DNA from: an uncultured Oscillospiraceae bacterium
Lineage (GTDB): Bacteria; Bacillota; Clostridia; Oscillospirales; Oscillospiraceae
NCBI GenBank assembly: GCA_910588625.1
Contig: CAJUQN010000051.1
Location: 1 to 19,005 of the forward strand
Length of the DNA stretch: 19,005 nt
Direction of reading: 5' to 3'
Part shown: piece after piece, positions 12,343-19,005 of the stretch
Layout of the letters: each line of letters starts with the position of its first letter
How positions within the stretch are numbered: position 1 is the stretch's first letter
Notes under the pieces: generated by a model
The model's input: only the letters and a program-made list of their open reading frames with translations
What the model was told of the DNA's origin: nothing
Database searches by the model: none
Position numbers and translations under genes: made by a program

Positions 12343-15024
12343 ATGGGCGATCTATTCCTGAAAACGCTGAACATGAGCATTGCCGCGAGCTGGCTGATCC
12401 TGGCGGTGGTACTGCTCCGGTTCGTGCTGAAAAAGGCGCCGAAGTGGATCGCCGTGCTTCTGTGGGGCATTGTCGCTGTGCGGTTGGTGGTTCCCTTCTC
12501 CTTCGAGAGCGCGTTGAGCCTGATCCCCAGCGCCGAGACCTTCAACGCCTATAACATTCAGTATGAAACGCCCGCCATCAGCAGCGGCATCCCCGCCGTC
12601 AACCATGCGGTCAACCCCGTCCTGGGCGAAACCTTTGCGCCGAATCCGGCCGGCAGCGTCAATCCGCTCTATGGCTGGACGCTTGTTGTGTCGGTCATCT
12701 GGCTCATCGGCATCGCCGCCATGCTGCTGTATGCGGTCATCAGCTATGCGCGGGTGCGCCGGAACGTTGTGGAAAGAGTACCTTATGAGGGAAATATCTA
12801 TCTGTGCGACCATGTGAAGTCGCCGTTTATCCTGGGGTTGATTCGGCCCAAAATTTATCTGCCCTCCGGCGTGGACACCGCAGCCATGGAGCCTGTGATT
12901 GCCCATGAAAAGGCGCATCTGGCAAGACGCGACCACTGGTGGAAGCCGCTGGGCTTTCTGATTTTGACGGTTCACTGGTTCAATCCCCTGTGCTGGATCG
13001 CCTATGTGCTGCTGTGCCGGGACATTGAGGTGGCCTGTGATGAGAAGGTCATCCGGCAGATGGATTTGGACGGGAAAAAACAGTATTCCACCGCCCTGTT
13101 GGAGTACAGCGCCCAGCGGCGGATGGTTACGATCTGCCCGCTGGCCTTTGGAGAGGTTGGCGTGAAAGAAAGGGTGAAAAACGTGTTGAATTACAAAAAG
13201 CCAGCGTTTTGGGTTATTGTTGCGGCCATCATTGCCTGCGCGGTGGTGACGGTATGCTTTGCGACAAATCCCAAGGATAACCCTCCAAAAATAGACGAGC
13301 TGCGGGTTAAATACCCGGAATATTTTGAACTTGGAACCTTCAAGGGCCTGGAGGTTTATGTCTGGCAAATGGCTGAAAATGACTACCGTTTTGGACTGAT
13401 GCAGGGAACCAACCGTGAGAAAACGCCGCAAGAGAAAATGGCATTGAAAGGCGCTACGGCGGAGGAAATGGCGCTGATTCTGTCTACCTTCGATATTGGG
13501 GACAAAAATATTTTTGTGATCCCATGGCAAAATCCAATTTCCAGTTACATGGTCACGGAGGACATGATGAAAGACCCGGAATACATCAACAACATCCGCA
13601 CCATGCTGGGGTTGGATGGGGTTTCGATGGGTTCCATAGAAACAGATGGGATTGGGAGCCAGAAATTGACCCTTGATGACGTGGTCACGCTGTCGCAAAA
13701 GGGAGACACGCTGACCTGGTCGGATTTTGAACCGTATCAGGGGCGGGAGGTTGGCTCCGGTCTATATATCATGCGTTACGAGATTGATGAACTCTTTGAT
13801 GTCCTGGTGGGCGGCACTTGGGATAAAACAACGCCCATGTATATCGACCTGCGGGTTCACAATGAGGCAGAGGATCACATTGATATCCGAACAGGTGATG
13901 TTTCCGCATTCATTGAGGCGCACAGGAATGATGCGCTCAAGGTTGACGAACTATCTGCTGCGCTAAACAAACTGGAATATCAGCCATTCACTTGTGACGG
14001 CTTGCCGGAGTGCAAACTATACGACACTGACGGCACAGTATATTCGATCAACTTTTCTGAAAAATGGGTGTGGCGGGGAAACAGCGAGCAGGCTGAATTA
14101 TCGGATGAATTGATCCGTCTTTTAAAAGAAAGCAGGTTGCTTGTAGCCGGGGAAGATACGCCGACTCCTGCCGGGCCGGACGTAGTCGCTACAACGCTAT
14201 CCGAAGAACAGGCCGCGATTCGTCAGGCGATCCTGGAGCATAACAAATCATCCTACCCACGGGAGTACGATGCAGCCTGTTGTAGTTTCATCACGTTGGA
14301 GACACTCTCCGCCACACCTCTGGCGGGAAGCAGCACCCATAAAATCACCTATTACGGGTGGGCGCTCTATGAGCAATATAGGGCTACGGACAATGGCTTG
14401 GAAACGACCGGCGGCAGTTATATCCCTGTGGCACTTTCCTTTGATTTGGACGAGCGCGGTTATACTCTGACCGAATATTGGGAACCCAGAGATGGCAGCT
14501 ACAACGCGCCGGACATCCGCGAAAAGTTCCCTGCACATATCGTCGAGGACGGCATGGACAGTCAGAAATTTATCCTTCAGCAGACACAGGAGTGCTACGC
14601 CCAGGCGATAGCGTCCACCGGGCTGGATACTGAAAAGGCGATCGGGTCGCTCATTGAGACGATTTGCAGCGGCCCCGCCCTGTCCTCCAATCCCGGGGAT
14701 TATATCGAAGAACACCCCATTGAGTACCGGGAACTGACGTACTATGGCCGACACACCCTGAAATACTGCTTCGACCGATTTGAAAAGGGCAATGAGACCG
14801 GGCTGGACGGTTTCATCATGATGCTGGTTTGCCAGGAAATCGCCGGTGGGTGGGGCGAGGCTCTTATATACGAATTTCCTGCTTATGGAGTGCCCACCGG
14901 GCAGACGTGGTATAGTGCTTTCAAAAGCCATGCGCTGACTTTGAAGGAACAGCATTCGGAAATTGAACTTGCGGAGCATTATCCGGCGTCCTATCTGCTG
15001 CTCAGTATGCTTGGGGAGGTATAG
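12343..15024 (+). CDS. M56-family (BlaR1-like) membrane metalloprotease with a non-PBP ectodomain
   Basis: An 893-residue protein. The N-terminal M56 part has TM segments near 9-29, 36-51, 112-134 and 203-225, the zinc motif HEKAH (188-192), and ExxCD-like EVACD (229-233), the usual third-ligand region. A last TM follows (288-307), then about 585 extracellular residues in two parts: about 308-600 (LSQKGDTLTWSDFEPYQGREVGSGLYIMRYE) and about 615-893, joined by a GEDTPTPAGPD linker. Classical BlaR1/MecR1 are ~590 residues with a penicillin-binding domain; no active-site context of that domain is seen here. It should sense an unknown signal and relieve BlaI repression. I chose the ATG at 12343; a GTG at 12334 is also in frame. 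Confidence 0.85.
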   Translation: MGDLFLKTLNMSIAASWLILAVVLLRFVLKKAPKWIAVLLWGIVAVRLVVPFSFESALSLIPSAETFNAYNIQYETPAISSGIPAVNHAVNPVLGETFAPNPAGSVNPLYGWTLVVSVIWLIGIAAMLLYAVISYARVRRNVVERVPYEGNIYLCDHVKSPFILGLIRPKIYLPSGVDTAAMEPVIAHEKAHLARRDHWWKPLGFLILTVHWFNPLCWIAYVLLCRDIEVACDEKVIRQMDLDGKKQYSTALLEYSAQRRMVTICPLAFGEVGVKERVKNVLNYKKPAFWVIVAAIIACAVVTVCFATNPKDNPPKIDELRVKYPEYFELGTFKGLEVYVWQMAENDYRFGLMQGTNREKTPQEKMALKGATAEEMALILSTFDIGDKNIFVIPWQNPISSYMVTEDMMKDPEYINNIRTMLGLDGVSMGSIETDGIGSQKLTLDDVVTLSQKGDTLTWSDFEPYQGREVGSGLYIMRYEIDELFDVLVGGTWDKTTPMYIDLRVHNEAEDHIDIRTGDVSAFIEAHRNDALKVDELSAALNKLEYQPFTCDGLPECKLYDTDGTVYSINFSEKWVWRGNSEQAELSDELIRLLKESRLLVAGEDTPTPAGPDVVATTLSEEQAAIRQAILEHNKSSYPREYDAACCSFITLETLSATPLAGSSTHKITYYGWALYEQYRATDNGLETTGGSYIPVALSFDLDERGYTLTEYWEPRDGSYNAPDIREKFPAHIVEDGMDSQKFILQQTQECYAQAIASTGLDTEKAIGSLIETICSGPALSSNPGDYIEEHPIEYRELTYYGRHTLKYCFDRFEKGNETGLDGFIMMLVCQEIAGGWGEALIYEFPAYGVPTGQTWYSAFKSHALTLKEQHSEIELAEHYPASYLLLSMLGEV

Positions 15025-15069
15025 ACATCTCAAAATGCAAGTAACGACTTTTTCGGTAGATTACCTGTG

Positions 15070-15255
15070 TCACAAGCCCTGATATGTTTCATTACCTGCC
15101 CCGCAAACATCTGTGCCATTCTCAAAATCAAACTGAATCTCGCCCCACTCGCCGTCGCAGTCTGCCCGATATTCGTAGACTGCGGCGGCGATTTTCTTTT
15201 TTATCCGCTTCACCGACTTCCGCTGGAACCGGAAACGGTCAGCGTTCCGCCTCAA
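15070..15255 (-). CDS. Small hypothetical protein downstream of the relaxase remnant
   Basis: A 61-codon frame overlapping the end of the relaxase remnant. Basic N-terminal half (FRFQRKSVKRIKKKIAAAV), then an acidic, aromatic part (EYRADCDGEWGEIQFDFENG) with two cysteines. The composition is protein-like, but the upstream start is a TTG and a later GTG (15213) has only a weak GGAAG before it. I recognise no family. It could be the surviving 3' part of a mobile-element gene fused behind the relaxase tail. Confidence 0.3.
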   Translation of the reverse strand: MRRNADRFRFQRKSVKRIKKKIAAAVYEYRADCDGEWGEIQFDFENGTDVCGAGNETYQGL

Positions 15256-15618
15256 TATCCGTTTCTGATTTGTCGTAACCCATCAAGCGATCCACGTTGG
15301 CCTTGACCGTCAGCAGTTCCTTCATCTCGTCCCTCGCTTTGCGGTACTCGGCATAGGCGGACTTCTTTTCAGCCAGGAGCGCGGCGTACTCGGCCTGCAA
15401 ACTTTTCACTGTGGGCAGCTTTTTCAGCCCGGATTCATCGAAAAATTTCTTTGCCGCCTGATGTAACAGGATGTCGCTCTCATGCTCGGCCTTGAACTTT
15501 TTGGAGTACCCGGCCTTGCGGTAGGCCACATACACGTCGCGGGTCTTGGCGTAGTTGATGATATGCGTCCCTTGCCGATGTGCAGGGGTATGATGCGAGT
15601 GGTGGCGATAAAATACAC
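15239..15618 (-). pseudogene. Relaxase remnant with large internal deletion
   Basis: The minus strand starts with ATTRIIPLHIGKGR, the typical first residues of clostridial MOBP-type relaxases. It then switches, at about 15566-15572 and in another frame, to THIINYAKTRDVYVAYRKAG and the full C-terminal tail ending EAER-stop. The catalytic tyrosine and the HxDxxHxH metal-binding region are missing; intact relatives have several hundred residues between these parts. The expected ATG reads ATC here, leaving only a GTG (15618) upstream behind GAGGGGGG. The gene is clearly dead as a nuclease. Confidence 0.85.
15243..15532. repeat. Direct repeat, right copy (290 bp, relaxase tail)
   Basis: Partner of 11490-11779, same orientation, with two substitutions seen. 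The homology ends at the same base as in the left copy (CCACATA); this copy continues into genuine relaxase sequence and so is the less disturbed one. Confidence 0.95.
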
Positions 15619-15634
15619 CCCCCTCTATTGAAAT

Positions 15635-15661
15635 GGACGGCCCATATCGGGCCGTCCTCTT
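15635..15661. terminator. Terminator hairpin between the relaxase remnant and the element genes
   Basis: GGACGGCCC (15635-15643), ATATC, GGGCCGTCC (15649-15657), nine perfect pairs, with TCTTTTA after it on the plus strand and a weaker T-rich side on the minus strand. It probably ends the minus-strand transcript of the gene at 15676-15978. Confidence 0.65.
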
Positions 15662-15675
15662 TTACAAAGTTCTGC

Positions 15676-15978
15676 TCAATTTTCTTCGCACCGGGCGGCA
15701 AGCTCCCCGCCCATGCGCTCAATGTCCTGTTCCTCCTGGTCGGTCAGATCCCGCTTATAGCCGTCGGTGAGCCGGTAGCCCTGGTATTCCTCGTAGCTGG
15801 AGCGCAGCACGTCCCGCAGCTTCTCCGGGGTAAGACACAGCCGGGATGTCACCCAGTTATTTTTGCAGCTCTCCCAGTCCACCACCAGATGGCCCCGGCT
15901 TGTAGTCAGCACCTCACAGGCTTTGTCCTCGGCCAGATAATCCCCGAAAACCTCCAGCACTTTTTCAAAAGTCAGCAT
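15676..15978 (-). CDS. Small mobile-element accessory protein, unknown function
   Basis: A 100-residue soluble acidic protein beginning MLTFEKVLEVFGDYLAED and containing LTTSRGHLVVDWES, then LCLTPEKLRDVLRSSYEEYQGY. It resembles short hypothetical proteins carried near relaxase and MobC genes on clostridial integrative elements; this is from memory of context, not a named family. I chose the start at 15978 because the sequence before it reads like an untranslated leader and GGGGAG lies upstream, though the spacing is long. No membrane segment or catalytic motif is visible. Confidence 0.65.
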   Translation of the reverse strand: MLTFEKVLEVFGDYLAEDKACEVLTTSRGHLVVDWESCKNNWVTSRLCLTPEKLRDVLRSSYEEYQGYRLTDGYKRDLTDQEEQDIERMGGELAARCEEN

Positions 15979-16069
15979 TGTGACGATCACTCCCCAAAAA
16001 ATTTCTATTACCAGCATAGCGCCAAAAATACTTTTTTGCAAGGATGCGGCGGCGCTCGGATGCCCATAG

Positions 16070-16510
16070 TTATTTTCCCCCAGCTTGGGCGGGATATTGA
16101 AGAACCACCTTTTTCTTTTGCTGTGCAAATTCCAGCGTCCTGGCCGCGCCGCCCCAGCTATGGAGGACGCCGGAGATCACCACATCGCTCTCGCGTACCA
16201 TCCACTCGTTGCGCCGGACAATGGCGTACCGCCGGGGCACCTTTTCCAGCGGCGGGTAGGTGGTGCCGTCATAGCGGGAGGCGTCGATCTCCCGGTCAAG
16301 ATAGGCCAGCACCAGGATCAGCTCAATGTGGGGATAGGTTTCCTTCTGCCGCCGAACCGCCGCCGCAGCCAAACCATCAAAGGCTCCATAGCCGCCGAGA
16401 TAAAATGTGGTGGCCCCGCCCTCGATCAGTGAGGGGAGTATGACATCCAGCCATTTTGAAAAGCCATCCGGCTTGGTGAGTTTGCTGTGGCCGCAGAATG
16501 TAACAGTCAT
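16070..16510 (-). CDS. SLOG-family (DUF1273/YpsA-like) nucleotide-binding protein
   Basis: A 146-residue Rossmann-like protein: MTVTFCGHSKL (first strand and GHxx loop), FYLGGYGAFDGLAAAAVRR (glycine-rich loop and helix), IELILVLAYLDRE, and ESDVVISGVLHSWGGAARTLEFAQQKKKVV, the Gly-rich phosphate-binding end. This order fits the SLOG superfamily, whose members bind nucleotide-derived ligands. I chose the ATG at 16510 because GGGGGG lies at normal distance. The gene reads toward 15676-15978 with a 91-bp gap. In mobile elements such proteins may act in signalling or defence; the role here is not known. Confidence 0.75.
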   Translation of the reverse strand: MTVTFCGHSKLTKPDGFSKWLDVILPSLIEGGATTFYLGGYGAFDGLAAAAVRRQKETYPHIELILVLAYLDREIDASRYDGTTYPPLEKVPRRYAIVRRNEWMVRESDVVISGVLHSWGGAARTLEFAQQKKKVVLQYPAQAGGK

Positions 16511-16620
16511 AACCATCCCCCCGTTCTGCTGCATTATACCGCAAAATCTGCAAATAGTACAGCTACAGGGACTAATTTAATTGAACACCCTGATACAATT
16601 TCCCGCAGGGTGGTGATGAC

Positions 16621-16860
16621 ATGAAACTGAATCAGGCTGTGAGTAAACGGTTGGTTCAATTACTCAGTGAGAAGGAAATGACGCAGTATCAGTTATATAT
16701 GAAAAGCGGCGTCCCTAAATCCACGATTGGGAATGTCATCAACTGCTCCTATGATTCCGTGAAGCTGCGGGTTATTCATGAAATGTGCCAGGGCATGGGT
16801 ATCGGGTTGGATTTCTTCTTTGCGTCTCCGCTTTTTGACGAAAACAATTTAGAGCCGTAA
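16621..16860 (+). CDS. XRE-family helix-turn-helix regulator (small)
   Basis: A 79-residue Cro/CI-type DNA-binding protein: AVSKRLVQLLSEKEMTQYQLYMKSGVPKSTIGNVINC is the HTH, followed by KLRVIHEMCQGMGIGLDFFF, the usual last helices. GGGTGGTGAC precedes the ATG. It is the only plus-strand gene among the mobile-element genes here and lies back-to-back with the SLOG gene, with about 110 bp between them that could hold a shared operator. It may control the mobile-element genes. No dyad operator was found by eye. Confidence 0.85.
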   Translation: MKLNQAVSKRLVQLLSEKEMTQYQLYMKSGVPKSTIGNVINCSYDSVKLRVIHEMCQGMGIGLDFFFASPLFDENNLEP

Positions 16861-16893
16861 GTCTCTACTGATGCTTTTGAGAGATTTACGGCT
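16853..16893. terminator. Terminator between the XRE gene and mobC
   Basis: AGCCGTAAGTCTCT (16853-16866) pairs with AGAGATTTACGGCT (16880-16893) with one mismatch/G-T; the hairpin includes the XRE stop codon. It lies between convergent genes and can serve both. Confidence 0.7.
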
Positions 16894-16896
16894 TTG

Positions 16897-17235
16897 TCAT
16901 TGAATTTTCGCCAGCGAGGTCAAAATCTTCTGCGCCGCGTCCCATAGCCGTTCCTGGCTTTGCCGAAGATCATCCATGTCGGCATCATAGACACGCCCTG
17001 TCTCATGGACGCGGCGGGTAAGCTGGTTGAGGTTGTTACTGGACCGCCGCAGCAGGGACACCAGCTCCCCCAGCTCCGGCAACTCCAGATTCACCACAAA
17101 GCCGTCAATCGCCATCTTGCGGAGGTACGCCGCCATGTTTGTGGTGCCGAGCTGGGCCATCTTCTGCTCGATCAGCGCCCGTTCCTCCGGGGTGACGCGG
17201 AATTTGAGCTGTACCTGCCGCTGCAAATTTGCCAT
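16897..17235 (-). CDS. mobC: MobC-like relaxosome accessory protein
   Basis: A 112-residue protein with an N-terminal ribbon-helix-helix-like part (VQLKFRVTPEERALIEQKMAQLG, then NMAAYLRKMAIDGFVV) and the MobC signature LVSLLRRSSNNLNQLTRRVHETGRVY. MobC binds near the transfer origin and helps the relaxase open the DNA. The relaxase gene normally lies right after it; here an XRE gene and two other genes intervene and the relaxase is broken. The ATG at 17235 follows the stop of the DUF3849 gene by two bases (TGACCATG), with GGAG eight bases before it, so the two are coupled. A GTG at 17241 is also in frame. Confidence 0.9.
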   Translation of the reverse strand: MANLQRQVQLKFRVTPEERALIEQKMAQLGTTNMAAYLRKMAIDGFVVNLELPELGELVSLLRRSSNNLNQLTRRVHETGRVYDADMDDLRQSQERLWDAAQKILTSLAKIQ

Positions 17236-17237
17236 GG

Positions 17238-18443
17238 TCACAGCTCCGGGTCTTTGGCCTTGCCCTTACCGGGGCTGGGCGGCTTGGGCGCGTCCTGCTG
17301 CTCCTGGAGTTTTTTCCGCACCGAGGGCCGACGCAGCACCAGGGGCCGGAAACGGTTTTCGTCCTGCCGGATCAGGGCGTAGGTGCCCTTCCGTCCGTTC
17401 AGCGTGGAGAGGCTCAAAGACTGGAAGGGCAGCATCGCCATCAGCCGGTCATGGTCCTTCGTCTTGGCCCGCGCCAGGAAGTCCGGGGACACCTGGGCCA
17501 TGTAATGGGTTTTGTTGGGGCTGTTCGGCTCCGGGGCGTTCTGGAACTCCGTCAGGATTCTTTGGGCCTCCGCCTTGATGTCCTCCCGTTTGAGGGGCAG
17601 GGACAGCAGATACTCATGCCGCGCCTCGCTCACAAACAGGTTCAGAAGGCCGGGGTGACTGCGGGTGATCAGGTAGGAGACATCCCGCCGCCCGCTCTCA
17701 AACGCGACAGGGATCGTCCTCGCCCAATCCTTGTTGGCACGGGACACGCGCCCATCCTGCTCCATGTCCTGCACGGTGTTCGCCAGCACATAGAGCATCC
17801 GATCATAGCCGAACCGCTTCACCACATCCTGAACCGCCGCCGCTGTATTGAGACAGTTGTCGCTATAGTGGTCAGCAATGGCCTGTTCAATCGCTTCTTT
17901 GCAGCCGATGTTGGCGGTATGGGACGCGATGTGCTGCGTTTCCTCCCTATGCTGGTAGGCATATTGAAAAGATTCTGTGTAAACTGGGGTTTTGTCCATT
18001 TTGGTTCCCTCCCTTTTATGTTGTGTGGAACGTACCTCGGACTTTTGCTCGGCCAGCTCCAGAATGTCCTCACGCACCACATCAATGAACAAATCCACCT
18101 TGGCGGGGTGGCTTTCCAGGGTACAGCTATCCCGGCCCCCGGCCATTCCGTACATCGGAACAGTGTTGGCCCAGCTTGCGTTGTGGCCGGAAAAGCGGTT
18201 ATCAAGATTTTTCTCACGGACAGTATAGGCCAGAATGAACGTCACCTTCTCCGGGCCAAACTGCTTCAAAACGCTTTTGGCGGAATCCCTGGCAAAATTC
18301 ATTCCATCCCAATTATCGTTGATGGCCTTGTCGATGGCGCACTTACAGTCGGTGAGAGCTTTCAGCGACGCCCGGTACTGATCCAGCTCTCCGTTCTCCC
18401 GTGCGTAGGCGGCGGGGTGTGGGTAAATTGGGGTCTTATCCAT
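17238..18443 (-). CDS. Double-DUF3849 mobile-element protein
   Basis: A 401-residue soluble protein with two DUF3849-type domains. Domain 1 (1-~145): MDKTPIYPHPAAYARENGE, then CKCAIDKAI, FGPEKVTFILAYTV, SHPAKVDLFI. Domain 2 (149-~290): MDKTPVYTESFQYAYQHREE, CKEAIEQAI, FGYDRMLYVLANTV, SHPGLLNLFV. A third part (~305-380, AQVSPDFLARAKTKDHDRLMAMLPF and TLNGRKGTYALIRQDENRFRPL) is followed by a Pro/Lys-rich tail. The function of DUF3849 is not known; it is common on clostridial conjugative elements. AAGGAGG lies eight bases before the first ATG. A second near-perfect ribosome binding site lies before M149, so a shorter protein starting there may also be made. Confidence 0.8.
   Translation of the reverse strand: MDKTPIYPHPAAYARENGELDQYRASLKALTDCKCAIDKAINDNWDGMNFARDSAKSVLKQFGPEKVTFILAYTVREKNLDNRFSGHNASWANTVPMYGMAGGRDSCTLESHPAKVDLFIDVVREDILELAEQKSEVRSTQHKREGTKMDKTPVYTESFQYAYQHREETQHIASHTANIGCKEAIEQAIADHYSDNCLNTAAAVQDVVKRFGYDRMLYVLANTVQDMEQDGRVSRANKDWARTIPVAFESGRRDVSYLITRSHPGLLNLFVSEARHEYLLSLPLKREDIKAEAQRILTEFQNAPEPNSPNKTHYMAQVSPDFLARAKTKDHDRLMAMLPFQSLSLSTLNGRKGTYALIRQDENRFRPLVLRRPSVRKKLQEQQDAPKPPSPGKGKAKDPEL
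18008..18013 (-). promoter_or_regulatory. Internal ribosome binding site inside the DUF3849 gene
   Basis: GGGAGG on the minus strand, eight bases before the ATG at 17999 that begins MDKTPVYTES. The surrounding bases are translated as the linker KREGTK between the two domains. Strength and spacing equal those of the gene's own start, so this looks like the former leader of a separate gene. Confidence 0.7.
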
Positions 18444-18468
18444 GTTGTAATCCTCCTTGAATAAAATC

Positions 18469-18494
18469 AGCCAGGAGGCCGAAACCTCCTGGCT
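18469..18494 (-). terminator. Terminator between the Fic gene and the DUF3849 gene
   Basis: AGCCAGGAGG and CCTCCTGGCT, ten perfect pairs around six bases. On the minus strand it is followed by GATTTTATT. It would end the Fic transcript before the DUF3849 gene. Confidence 0.65.
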
Positions 18495-18511
18495 GTCCGT
18501 TTGTTTTTCTG

Positions 18512-19005
18512 TTACAGCTCCGGCCCATCCTTTTGAGCCGTGGGCAGCTTGATGTGGAACATCCGGCAGTAGTCCCGCTGGGCCTCCAGCTCACACTCCG
18601 CGATCAGCTTCACAAAGGTTTCGTCCGAGGGAGACCGCTCCCGCTGGGCCTGCTGCAAGGCGGTGATATAGTCGTGCCGCCATACCGGGGGGATGGACAC
18701 GATGCAATAGCCCTGGTTGATCAGGATCAGGTTCATCAACAACCGCGCCGTGCGCCCGTTGCCGTCCTGGAAGGGGTGGATATCCACCAAGCGTCGGTGG
18801 GCATAGGCGGCGAACTCTACCGGGTGCATCGCCTTTTGTTTTTGGGGCAGCTCCGCCACAAAAGCGGCCATACACGCCGGAACATCCTCCGCAACGGGGG
18901 GCACATATTCCGTCCCTGTGATGAATACCTGTCCCGTGCGGTATTGTCCGGCGGCGTCCGGGTCGATGCCATGGTAGAACAGGCGGTGCAGGCGGCGTAT
19001 CACGT
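18512..19005 (-). CDS. Fic-domain protein (N-terminus outside the window)
   Basis: The visible 163 residues hold the Fic core: AGQYRTGQVFITGTEYVPP (the flap region), FAAYAHRRLVDIHPFQDGNGRTARLLMNLIL with the catalytic motif HPFxDGNGRTAR intact, then the C-terminal helices (YITALQQAQRE...FVKLIAECELEAQRDY). Fic enzymes usually transfer AMP from ATP to a hydroxyl side chain of a target protein. The inhibitory (S/T)xxxE(G/N) helix is not in the visible part and may lie in the missing N-terminus, or there may be a separate antitoxin upstream. The frame is open to the window edge. On mobile elements Fic proteins may be toxins, regulators or element-maintenance factors. Confidence 0.85.
   Translation of the reverse strand, partial: VIRRLHRLFYHGIDPDAAGQYRTGQVFITGTEYVPPVAEDVPACMAAFVAELPQKQKAMHPVEFAAYAHRRLVDIHPFQDGNGRTARLLMNLILINQGYCIVSIPPVWRHDYITALQQAQRERSPSDETFVKLIAECELEAQRDYCRMFHIKLPTAQKDGPEL

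Noticed and set aside
12352..13698. 448-codon minus-strand open frame
   Set aside because: It is antisense to the well-supported BlaR1-like gene, has His/Arg/Gln-heavy composition without family motifs, and shows no ribosome binding site. It is a shadow of the coding strand.
14326..14343. STHK tetrad in the BlaR1-like ectodomain, like the STxK active site of beta-lactam sensors
   Set aside because: The surrounding sequence (strand-like KITYYGWALYEQY) does not resemble the penicillin-binding fold, and no matching SxN or KTG motif follows; it is probably chance.
15066..15073. TGTGTCAC also present at 11780-11787, as possible cassette target-site repeats
   Set aside because: Only eight bases match, the surroundings differ, and eight-base matches are expected by chance in this length; it is not enough to call an insertion footprint.
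15580..16443. 287-codon plus-strand open frame
   Set aside because: Antisense to the SLOG and small accessory genes, both of which have better starts and recognisable composition.
17229..18464. 411-codon plus-strand open frame
   Set aside because: It is fully antisense to the DUF3849 gene, which has a clear ribosome binding site and recognisable domains; the composition is that of a shadow frame.
1..19005. CRISPR arrays, tRNA or rRNA genes
   Set aside because: I saw no regularly spaced repeat array, no cloverleaf ending in CCA and no rRNA-like conserved sequence on either strand.

Overview
The window looks like accessory DNA from a gut-type Clostridia genome (an Oscillospiraceae/Lachnospiraceae-like Firmicute). 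The basis is moderately high GC, strong AGGAGG-type ribosome binding sites, ECF sigma/anti-sigma pairs with proline-rich lipoproteins, BlaI/M56 regulatory pairs, and conjugative-element genes (MobC, MOBP-like relaxase tails, DUF3849, SLOG, Fic). This is inference from gene families; no ribosomal or marker gene is present.

Region 1 (1-6312, all minus strand). An ECF sigma gene heads a tightly packed operon: sigma, a 6-TM protein, a second 6-TM protein, an ABC ATPase, an ABC permease with a large extracytoplasmic domain, a second ABC ATPase and a second permease. Junctions are overlaps or short gaps, so this is probably one transcript encoding one or two ABC-2-type exporters under a dedicated sigma factor. 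Its 3' end is scarred: an 18-codon gene start runs into a piece of IS5-family transposase, which is joined to the DNA-binding end of an OmpR-family response regulator at the window edge.

Region 2 (6500-11253). This is a second, self-contained ECF system. Sigma (9178 to 8582) and a membrane anti-sigma-like protein with a duplicated extracellular domain (8622 to 7369) lie between three proline-rich lipoprotein genes on the plus strand (6637, 9400, 10293). Three places carry nearly the same bipartite promoter, TTTTATGTTGCG - 16 nt - GTCTATTGATAT: before the sigma gene, before the 9400 lipoprotein (divergently), and before the 6637 lipoprotein. The system therefore appears to be an autoregulated sigma regulon wholly visible in the window. 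The third lipoprotein is broken by a 13-bp tandem duplication.

Region 3 (11254-15620). A BlaI-type repressor and an M56 (BlaR1-like) membrane protease with a long, non-penicillin-binding ectodomain are flanked by two almost identical 290-bp direct repeats. Both repeats encode the C-terminal tail of a conjugative relaxase. The right copy still carries the relaxase N-terminus, fused to the tail by a large internal deletion. GC-rich hairpins lie beside the left copy.

Region 4 (15620-19005). Mobile-element genes, mostly on the minus strand: a partial Fic protein, a double-DUF3849 protein apparently made by fusing two adjacent genes through a ribosome binding site, MobC, an XRE regulator (plus strand), a SLOG-family protein and a small conserved-looking element protein. 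With the broken relaxase, this looks like a decayed or nested integrative/mobilizable element.
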